Shown here: positions 1 through 5,744 of the stretch, in pieces
Position numbering within the stretch: the stretch's first letter is position 1
Layout of the letters: the number at the start of each line of letters is the position of its first letter
DNA from: Nitrospirota bacterium
GTDB taxonomy: Bacteria; Nitrospinota_A; UBA7883; JACRGQ01
Assembly (NCBI GenBank): GCA_024275775.1
Contig: JAJRYM010000154.1
Location: 1 to 7,683, forward strand
Reading direction: 5' to 3'
DNA: 7,683 nucleotides
Made by a program: the position numbers and the translations under genes
Notes under the pieces: generated by a model
Seen by the model: the letters and a program-made list of their open reading frames with translations, nothing else
What the model was told of the DNA's origin: nothing
The model's database searches: none

Positions 1-665
1 CCACTCACAGGGCTCCTTTGCTTATTGAAGAAAGCGAAGACGGCCATCCTGTCGGCGTGCGTGCGCAATACCGCATTACGGATCCGCGATACAGGGGAGA
101 AGCGTCATCCCCGGAAGAGTACATACATGAATCGATGATCGCGCCGTCGGCCTTCGTGGTGAAAGGTTATGGCAAGACCGGAAGCAACGATACGATAAGC
201 CCGATGCCGCCCGTTAAAAGCGGGGCTATCGGCCTGTCCGATATCGAAATAAACGCCATAATCGCATTCCTGCAGAAAACATCGGGCGTAGCCGTAACGG
301 TTGCACTCCCTCGGAACGAACCGCCGCCGACGGTGGAAGCGGAAGAACTTCCGCCGGTGAAAACAATGGCGCAACTGGCCGAAAAATACAGGTGCCGGCT
401 TTGCCACATAATACCGGGACTGGCAATGAAACCGGGCGAGGGTGAAATCGGACCGCCGCTGAAAGGTCTTAGCCGATTCGGAAACGGCGCGCCGGGCGGA
501 CTCGATTTGAGACAATATATAAGACAGTCGATTCTGACCCCCAACGCCTACATAGCGAAAGGGTACGAATCGGATATCATGCCGGACGATTTCGGCGACA
601 GACTGCGCGTCTCCGAACTTGCACTCGCCGTGGAAACCCTTGCGCGCGAGGCCGAAAAAGAATGA
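1..665 (+). CDS. Diheme-type cytochrome c, 5'-truncated by the window edge
   Basis: Probable periplasmic electron carrier made of two class I cytochrome c-like domains. The frame is open to the left edge (first full codon at 3), so the true start and the first CxxCH are outside the window. Counting from the TTG at 18, residues 1-90 are the C-terminal part of domain 1, with a likely axial Met in SPMPPV (M63). After a Pro/Glu-rich linker, domain 2 carries CRLCH at 126-130 (bases 393-407), GEIGPPLKG, and a likely axial Met in SDIMPDDFG (M188). The protein aligns along its length with the diheme cytochrome at 5745-6758, but domain 2 lacks a segment of about 48 residues between the KGY motif and the axial Met. 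The stop overlaps the next start by four bases (ATGA). The cytochrome c assignment is secure; the electron partner is unknown. Confidence 0.88.
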   Translation, partial: THRAPLLIEESEDGHPVGVRAQYRITDPRYRGEASSPEEYIHESMIAPSAFVVKGYGKTGSNDTISPMPPVKSGAIGLSDIEINAIIAFLQKTSGVAVTVALPRNEPPPTVEAEELPPVKTMAQLAEKYRCRLCHIIPGLAMKPGEGEIGPPLKGLSRFGNGAPGGLDLRQYIRQSILTPNAYIAKGYESDIMPDDFGDRLRVSELALAVETLAREAEKE

Positions 666-1435
666 AGAAATTTTCGGTTCTATTCACTGCCTCCGCTGTG
701 GTAATCGGCTCGTACCTTTTTTTAAAGTATTTCTTTTCGTTTTACCTTCAACTGCCGATACCGGCGAGCCTTATGAAAACCTACATGTTCCTGATAGTCG
801 CGGGGACGCTTCTGGCATTGACGGCGGACGACGATTCCGCGCGAAAACTTACCGCGCCTTTTCATTCGCTTCTGTTCGACCCGTCGTTACGGCGTTCGAG
901 AAACGCGGTTTTTTTCGTTCTGCCTTTTTTGGGAGCTTTCATAACTTACCAGAGCAGGCCGAAAACTGAAGCGCCGGTTGAGTTCAGAACGGTGCACCCC
1001 GCGCCGCCATCCTCGATGACGGCTTTCGGGAAAACGTACAACTTGATTACGCTCAGGAATCCGTACAGGGAGCTGGAAATAAACGACCCCGATAATTTCC
1101 GAAAAGCTGTGGAGGAGGGAAAAGCAGTCTATTACCGCAACTGCCTTTTCTGCCACGGCGATAAACTGCGCGGAAAAGGAATCTTTTTCGACGCGTTTCA
1201 TAACCCCCACCCCGCAAACTTTCAGGCTGTGGGAACCATCGCCCAGTTTCAGGAGTCGTATCTTTTTTGGAGAATATCGACCGGCGGCCCCGGACTTCCG
1301 AAAGAAGCCGCTCCATGGCTGTCCCCGATGCCGGTATGGAAGAACCATCTCTCGGAAGACAAAATCTGGAAAGTAATTCTTTTCCTTTACGATTACACCG
1401 GCCACCGGCCACGCGAAGTTGGGGGAAACGAATGA
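662..1435 (+). CDS. Three-helix membrane-anchored monoheme cytochrome c
   Basis: A 257-residue protein, probably an inner-membrane cytochrome with its heme domain in the periplasm. Hydrophobic segments lie at about 5-30, 38-55 and 80-96. An Asp-rich loop (TADDDSARK) between the second and third is probably cytoplasmic. The C-terminal domain has CLFCH at 161-165 (bases 1142-1156), followed by FWRIS, GGPGLP, a likely axial Met in SPMPVW (M223) and LSEDKIW, the typical end of a class I cytochrome c fold. The start is fixed by ATGA overlap with the upstream stop; GAGG at 648-651 is a possible ribosome site. The stop overlaps the next start in the same way, which suggests translational coupling. 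It is a clear paralogue of the protein starting at 6766: same helices, the same DD loop and FWRIS...GLP...PW...MP-W pattern. Specific role unknown; electron transfer between a membrane partner and periplasmic carriers is inferred. Confidence 0.87.
   Translation: MKKFSVLFTASAVVIGSYLFLKYFFSFYLQLPIPASLMKTYMFLIVAGTLLALTADDDSARKLTAPFHSLLFDPSLRRSRNAVFFVLPFLGAFITYQSRPKTEAPVEFRTVHPAPPSSMTAFGKTYNLITLRNPYRELEINDPDNFRKAVEEGKAVYYRNCLFCHGDKLRGKGIFFDAFHNPHPANFQAVGTIAQFQESYLFWRISTGGPGLPKEAAPWLSPMPVWKNHLSEDKIWKVILFLYDYTGHRPREVGGNE
1421..1426 (+). promoter_or_regulatory. Ribosome binding site deciding the start at 1432
   Basis: GGGGGA lies 5 bases before the ATG at 1432. With the signal peptide that begins there and the ATGA overlap, it rules against the in-frame ATG at 1267, which would add 55 residues read over the upstream heme gene and bury the signal peptide. 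Confidence 0.6.
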
Positions 1436-2925
1436 AACCGACTATAGCTTTCATCATCTTCCTGCTCGCTCTGCCGTATAGCTCCGGCGCGGAACCGTCC
1501 TCTACGCAACAGCCGCAAAAGGGGAAACCTATTTATGAAAAGCTGTGCTCCGGCTGTCACGGCGTAACAGGCAGAGGCGACGGGCCGGCGGCCGACCGTC
1601 TGCGCCCCCGTCCCAGAAACTTCGCGCGGGGTCAGTACAAGTTCACCTACACGAAATTCGGCAAACTGCCACAGGATAAAACTCTTTTCCGGTGGATTTC
1701 GGAAGGACTGCCCGGCTCTTCCATGCCGCCGTGGAAAGACGTTCTCACGGAAGAGGAGAGATGGGATCTCGTGGCGTACATAAAAACCTTTTCCAGAAAA
1801 TTCGCCCGCGCGAAAAAGAAAGGGAGAGTTCCCAAACCGATAGTTATCGGAACAGCTCCGCCCTCGTCGGCTGAAGATATCCGCGAAGGAAAAGAGCTGT
1901 TTCTGCAAAACTGCGCGAAATGCCACGGAAAGGAAGGCCGCGGTGCAGGACCGTCGGCGCCGACGCTGAAAGACAGCCAGGGCGACAGGATATGGCCGAG
2001 AAACCTTACCAAAGGATGGCTTTACAGGGGCGGCGGTTCGCCGGAAGATATTTACAGAACAGTGGCGACCGGCATAACCGGCACGCCTATGCCGGAGTTT
2101 ATGGACTCCCTGTCTCCTGAAAAAATATGGAGAATCGTAGCTTACGTCGAATCCATCAGGCAAAAGAAACGCCCCCCGATAAACGATGTGCTCGTATCGA
2201 AACACATGCAAGGCGATCTACCGAGCAATCCCTGCGACCCGGCATGGCAATCCGTTCCTTCATCGTATATTCCGCTTGCCGCGCAGGTAATCGAAGGGGA
2301 ACGCTGGTTTAAAACAACCATTGAATCGGTTGAGGTGCGCTCGGTGTATAATGGCGCCGAAGTGGCGATTCATGTTGAATGGGCGGACAAAACCCAAAGC
2401 CCGCTGACTGCGCCGCCGGATAAATTCCCGCAAAACGGTTTGGATGCGCTGGCCGTTCAGCTTCCTGTCAAAATGCCTTTAGACGCCGAAAAACCGTATT
2501 TCCTTGGGGGAAGCTCTGCAAAGCCGGTTATTCTCTGGAAATGGACAAACGGAGGCAGACCCGAAGTTTTTCTCGGCAAAGGCATCTTGAAAATGGAGCC
2601 GCTAGACAGGGAACATCAGACTCTGCGGGTTGCGGCCGTCTATAAAGCTGGGTTATGGAAAACCGTTTTTATCCGTTCGCTGGAAAGGCCTGCCAAAAAC
2701 GACATAACCATCGAAGCCGGCAAATACCTGCCTATAGCCTTTAGCGCGTGGGACGGAAACAACGGCGAAAAGGATGCGCAACGGGCCGTTTCCATCTGGT
2801 ACAGTCTTTTATTGAAACCTCCCGTCAAGGCGGATATTTATTTATGGCCGCTGTTTGTCGGCCTGCTTATAGCTGTGGGGGAAATGGCACTCGCAATTAA
2901 AGTAAAAAAGGAAAAAGAAAAATGA
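1432..2925 (+). CDS. Two cytochrome c domains fused to an ethylbenzene-dehydrogenase-gamma-like heme b domain, membrane-anchored
   Basis: A 497-residue exported protein. A signal peptide spans about 1-20 (hydrophobic core IAFIIFLLALPY, likely cleavage near SSGA). Cytochrome c domain 1 has CSGCH at 39-43 and a likely axial Met in SSMPPW (M98). Domain 2 has CAKCH at 161-165 and a Met in TPMPEF (M220). Residues about 265-460 resemble the EB_dh family, the heme b gamma subunit of ethylbenzene, selenate and chlorate reductase-type enzymes: DPAWQ near the start, HVEWADKTQSP, ALAVQLPV, ILWKW, TVFIRSL, and IAFSAWDGNNGE near the end. A hydrophobic helix at about 468-488 followed by a Lys/Glu tail should anchor it, leaving the hemes in the periplasm. 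The start at 1432 is preferred over an in-frame ATG at 1267 because it yields the signal peptide, has a GGGGGA ribosome site and forms an ATGA overlap. The usual Met ligand of heme b appears to be Leu (see findings). It is probably an electron relay; no molybdenum catalytic subunit is visible in the window. Confidence 0.86.
   Translation: MKPTIAFIIFLLALPYSSGAEPSSTQQPQKGKPIYEKLCSGCHGVTGRGDGPAADRLRPRPRNFARGQYKFTYTKFGKLPQDKTLFRWISEGLPGSSMPPWKDVLTEEERWDLVAYIKTFSRKFARAKKKGRVPKPIVIGTAPPSSAEDIREGKELFLQNCAKCHGKEGRGAGPSAPTLKDSQGDRIWPRNLTKGWLYRGGGSPEDIYRTVATGITGTPMPEFMDSLSPEKIWRIVAYVESIRQKKRPPINDVLVSKHMQGDLPSNPCDPAWQSVPSSYIPLAAQVIEGERWFKTTIESVEVRSVYNGAEVAIHVEWADKTQSPLTAPPDKFPQNGLDALAVQLPVKMPLDAEKPYFLGGSSAKPVILWKWTNGGRPEVFLGKGILKMEPLDREHQTLRVAAVYKAGLWKTVFIRSLERPAKNDITIEAGKYLPIAFSAWDGNNGEKDAQRAVSIWYSLLLKPPVKADIYLWPLFVGLLIAVGEMALAIKVKKEKEK
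2908..2912 (+). promoter_or_regulatory. Ribosome binding site for the cupredoxin-like gene
   Basis: AAGGA sits 9 bases before the ATG at 2922, inside the Lys/Glu-rich 3' end of the previous gene. Start and stop overlap as ATGA, so translation is probably coupled. Confidence 0.6.
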
Positions 2926-3608
2926 CATTAAAAATAAAAAAAATCACCGTTCTAACCGCGCTCTTTATTTTCTGCATGAATGTTACTGCAACCGAAGCCG
3001 CGGTACTGCATGGAAAAATATCAACGGCAACCGCCGCCAAACAGGCAACGGTTCGGGTAACTAAAGATATGGAAGCCTGCGGTAAAAATCCGATTCCCAG
3101 GGAAAATCTTGTGCGCTCCGCATCGGGCGGCCTGAAAAATGTTGTCGTGGAAATAATCGGCGCTGGTGCGGCAAAGCCCGGCACGGCAGTAGTGACCCAG
3201 AAAGGATGCCGTTTTGAACCGCATGTGCTGATAATGCCGGCAGGATCGTCGCTTACGGTGAAAAACGGCGACACCGTATCGCACAATTTTCATACATACT
3301 CGTTCGAGAACGACCCTGTGAATTTCATTCAGCCCAAAGAGATGAAGGAGAAGAAGGTTGACGGTGAAAATTTCGAAGTGCCCGAAGTGATGGAAATCAA
3401 ATGCGATATTCACGAATGGATGCAGGGATGGGTTTATGTTACGGAAAGCGGTTCGACCGCGCTTACTGACGCTGACGGTAATTTTCGTATTGAAAATATT
3501 CCGTCCGGCAAATACAGAATACGAATCTGGCATGAAACGCTGGGAGAAGCGGAAAAGGAAATTAACGTCAAAAAAGGCGATAACGCCTTTAACCATTTAT
3601 TTAAATAA
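2922..3608 (+). CDS. Periplasmic cupredoxin-like protein with C-terminal carboxypeptidase-regulatory-like domain
   Basis: A 228-residue protein with an N-terminal signal peptide (basic KIKK then a hydrophobic stretch to about 20, likely cleavage near ATEAA), so probably periplasmic. The middle part, about 27-175, resembles plastocyanin-like or methylamine-utilisation-type proteins. A candidate type-1 copper site is formed by His in VSHNFH (H121, alternatively H124) and by Cys161, His164 and Met167 in the motif CDIHEWMQGW. Residues about 178-228 (LTDADGNFRIENIPSGKYRIRIWHE) match the beta-sandwich carboxypeptidase-regulatory-like fold. The start is fixed by ATGA overlap with the previous gene and by AAGGA at 2908-2912. 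Two further cysteines, Cys53 and Cys96, could form a disulfide. Its place between a heme b/c protein and an oxidase-like protein suggests a copper electron carrier. A structural or copper-handling role remains possible, because many relatives are uncharacterised. Confidence 0.8.
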   Translation: MTLKIKKITVLTALFIFCMNVTATEAAVLHGKISTATAAKQATVRVTKDMEACGKNPIPRENLVRSASGGLKNVVVEIIGAGAAKPGTAVVTQKGCRFEPHVLIMPAGSSLTVKNGDTVSHNFHTYSFENDPVNFIQPKEMKEKKVDGENFEVPEVMEIKCDIHEWMQGWVYVTESGSTALTDADGNFRIENIPSGKYRIRIWHETLGEAEKEINVKKGDNAFNHLFK

Positions 3609-3615
3609 CCGCGTA

Positions 3616-3620
3616 TGGGA
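3616..3620 (+). promoter_or_regulatory. Probable ribosome binding site for the bd-like oxidase gene
   Basis: TGGGA lies 8 bases before the ATG at 3629, in the 20-base gap after the cupredoxin-like gene. This is the largest gap in the window. I see neither a hairpin nor promoter boxes in it, so the oxidase gene is most likely transcribed with the genes before it. Confidence 0.45.
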
Positions 3621-3628
3621 AAGCGTTC

Positions 3629-5743
3629 ATGAAATCATTCTATAGATTCATGGGAGTTTTCCTGTCCGTTTCCTTGATATTCGTTTCAGCGGCTTCGGCG
3701 ATGGATACCGATTACCGAATGCTGTGGGGATTTAATCCGCGCAAAACCGTATGGTTCGTGGCGCAACTGCATCTCTATCTCGGCGCTTTCGTGCTGGCGA
3801 TGCCCATCTTCGCCGTCATAATCGAATACGTAGGCTACAAAACAGGGCGAAAAAAGTACGACCTGCTGGCGTATGAATTCACCGGCCTGCTGTCGGTGGC
3901 GTACGCCGTTACGGCGGCGCTTGGCGGTCTTTTAATATTTACTCTGATAGGTTTCTACCCCTCCTTTACCCGCTACATGACGGATATCTTCGGCGAGTCC
4001 ATGCTTTTTTACGCCCTGCTTTTTTTCGGCGAAACTTTCTTTCTATACTTTTATTACTACGGCTGGAGAAGGCTGGATAACCTCGCCCCCCTCCCCTCTT
4101 TCATAAAACTTGGTGGCCGCTTTATCGGCGCAGTCGGCTCCGTTCTCAGCGCGGGTTTTCTATTCGGCTTTTTCGGAAAATATCCGGGCGCTGTTCAGCC
4201 GTTCTGGTTCGTCTTTTTCCTGCTGGCGTCGGCGAGCTTCTTTCTCCTGAAAAACAGAAAAGGCCTCCATCTGTGGGGCGGCATATGGCTGAACCTTTTC
4301 GGCACGGCGATAATGATGGTCGCCAATTCGTGGGTGTCGTATATGATGAGCCCCACGGCATACGATACGAACAGCTACGAATTCACCGGAACGCTTATGG
4401 ACGCGGTTATCAATCCGCTCTGGGTTCCTCTCGGCATACACAGAATGTTCGGCAACCTCGCTTTCGGCGGGTTCGTAGCGGGCGCCTACGCCGCCGTAAG
4501 GTTTCTTGGCGCCGATTCGGACGCACAGCGGGCGCATTACGACTGGATGGGATACGTGGCGAATTTCGTCGGCGTATGCGGCCTGTTGCCTCTCCCTTTC
4601 GCCGGGTACTATCTTGGCCGGGAGGTTTATTCGAACAGCGCCCTCATGGGCAACAACATGATGGGAGGCGATTTTTCCTGGACTTTCATAATGCAGGCTA
4701 TGCTGGTGGGCGGGCTTTTTCTGTTTTCCTGCTATTACTTGTGGACAGGCATGGGGCGCATCCCCGGCGCGGAAAAATACAGGGGCTACGTGAAATATCT
4801 CAACGCGGCCGTACTCGTATCGCTGGCCGTATGGATTACTCCGCATAACATGCCGCTAACGGCCGCCGAAGTGGCTGGGATGGGCGGGTCGCAGTATCAT
4901 CCGCTCCTTAAATATCTGGGGCTGATGCCGGCCAAGAACGCGGCGGTCAACCTCATAATCATATCTACCTACGCCGGTTTCCTGCTGTACATAAGGAGCA
5001 ACAGAAATAAGAAAATACCGATTGCCTCGCACGGCAAAACGGCGCGGGCGGTTATTCTGGCGGCGGCTCTTTTCTGCATTCTGCTGGTAGGCCGATACGG
5101 CCTCAGCCTCTTCATGCTCGACCCCGCTTCTCTCGATCTCCCGCCCGACCGAGTGCAGGTTTTCACAACCACGGCCAAGCTTCTTTTCATTAACTGCGGG
5201 GTTATCCTTCTGTCAACGGCTCTCTTTTTCGCCGACAGGGGAAAAACGGCGCAGTTCATCTATCTGGGCTTTACGATTTTTAGCGTCGTTTTCTTTCTCG
5301 GGCCGTACGGTTTTATGGTGATGGAAAAAGCCAGCCCGTTCCTGCGCAATATCGCCGTAAGCCAGTTCATACAGCTTTTGAGCTGTCTGGTTCTCGTTTC
5401 CACTTTTGAGATATTTCTTTTCAGAAGCGAACATGAAAAACCGCGATGGGGGAAGATGCCGGAACGGTCGCAGTACACCCTTATCACGCTATGCATACTG
5501 ATGACCTTCAACATGGGGCTCATGGGCTTCATCAGGTCGGGACTGCGAACCGACTGGCATATATACGGGCTTCTGCGCGATACGTCCGAATGGGCTTTCA
5601 CGCCCAGCAACTACACGATGACCGTGATGGTATCCGCCATATCGCTGGTTTTCCTTTTGGGGCTTGTGCTGATTTTCTGGCTCTCCGACCTTGGCGAAAA
5701 AAAAGCAGAGGCGCCGAAAGATGATATCGAGGAAAGGCTCTGA
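3629..5743 (+). CDS. Cytochrome bd-like oxidase, CydA superfamily, quinol loop absent
   Basis: A 704-residue polytopic membrane protein. It opens with a signal-peptide-like segment (SVSLIFVSAASA, possible cleavage after 24). Compared from memory with E. coli CydA: H48 in AQLHLYLG matches His19 (active-site heme); DIFG (119-122) and E135 in FFGETFF match the helix carrying Glu107; VANSW (231-235) matches VANGW; H271 in GIHRMFG matches His186 and M358 in MQAMLVGG matches Met393 (the heme b558 pair). The long quinol loop between the two following helices is cut to about 25 residues, and GRQPW is absent. The Glu99 position looks like Phe. A two-helix hairpin of about 58 residues is inserted before VANSW, and about six further helices follow residue 465. 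No cydB lies next to it. CydA-superfamily families without quinol sites are known, so cytochrome c or copper protein is the likely donor. Oxygen reduction is inferred, not shown. Confidence 0.85.
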   Translation: MKSFYRFMGVFLSVSLIFVSAASAMDTDYRMLWGFNPRKTVWFVAQLHLYLGAFVLAMPIFAVIIEYVGYKTGRKKYDLLAYEFTGLLSVAYAVTAALGGLLIFTLIGFYPSFTRYMTDIFGESMLFYALLFFGETFFLYFYYYGWRRLDNLAPLPSFIKLGGRFIGAVGSVLSAGFLFGFFGKYPGAVQPFWFVFFLLASASFFLLKNRKGLHLWGGIWLNLFGTAIMMVANSWVSYMMSPTAYDTNSYEFTGTLMDAVINPLWVPLGIHRMFGNLAFGGFVAGAYAAVRFLGADSDAQRAHYDWMGYVANFVGVCGLLPLPFAGYYLGREVYSNSALMGNNMMGGDFSWTFIMQAMLVGGLFLFSCYYLWTGMGRIPGAEKYRGYVKYLNAAVLVSLAVWITPHNMPLTAAEVAGMGGSQYHPLLKYLGLMPAKNAAVNLIIISTYAGFLLYIRSNRNKKIPIASHGKTARAVILAAALFCILLVGRYGLSLFMLDPASLDLPPDRVQVFTTTAKLLFINCGVILLSTALFFADRGKTAQFIYLGFTIFSVVFFLGPYGFMVMEKASPFLRNIAVSQFIQLLSCLVLVSTFEIFLFRSEHEKPRWGKMPERSQYTLITLCILMTFNMGLMGFIRSGLRTDWHIYGLLRDTSEWAFTPSNYTMTVMVSAISLVFLLGLVLIFWLSDLGEKKAEAPKDDIEERL
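5729..5736 (+). promoter_or_regulatory. Ribosome binding site deciding the start at 5745
   Basis: GAGGAAAG, followed by one more G, lies within the last codons of the oxidase gene, about 8 bases before the ATG at 5745. It is the strongest Shine-Dalgarno-like match in the window and supports this start over the two upstream in-frame alternatives. It may keep the level of this cytochrome matched to, or above, that of the oxidase. Confidence 0.7.
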
Positions 5744-5744
5744 T

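Noticed and set aside
18..20. TTG at 18 as the start of the first gene
   Set aside because: The frame is open through to the left edge, and the encoded protein lacks the heme motif and export signal expected at its N-terminus. The gene is truncated, not started here.
712..728. T-rich run resembling a terminator tail
   Set aside because: It lies inside the first membrane helix of the three-helix cytochrome, where TTT and CTT codons are expected, and no hairpin precedes it.
1267..1431. Upstream ATG at 1267 giving a longer form of the heme b/c fusion protein
   Set aside because: The extra 55 residues are low-complexity, read over the upstream cytochrome gene in another frame, and would bury a good signal peptide that begins at 1432 behind a clear ribosome site.
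1393..2211. Minus-strand open frame of 272 codons
   Set aside because: It is the antisense of the heme fusion gene, shows no recognisable domain, and is rich in Arg, Ser and Cys as expected from reverse reading of real coding sequence.
1421..2925. The heme b/c fusion as evidence for a nitrite oxidoreductase or other molybdoenzyme cluster
   Set aside because: EB_dh-like domains occur with such enzymes, but no alpha (molybdopterin) or beta (iron-sulfur) subunit is encoded in the window, so the assignment cannot be supported.
2926..2945. A-rich stretch as a possible slippery site or promoter
   Set aside because: It encodes the basic Lys-rich start of a signal peptide. The reading frame continues normally and there is no product on the shifted frame.
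4160..4846. Minus-strand open frame of 228 codons opposite the oxidase
   Set aside because: Composition is random-looking with many His and Arg and no hydrophobic pattern or domain. It is a shadow of the oxidase gene.
5691..5744. In-frame starts at 5691 (TTG) and 5721 (ATG) for the second diheme cytochrome
   Set aside because: They would put a long, strongly basic extension before the membrane helix and overlap the oxidase gene by up to 53 bases. The ATG at 5745 has the best ribosome site in the window.
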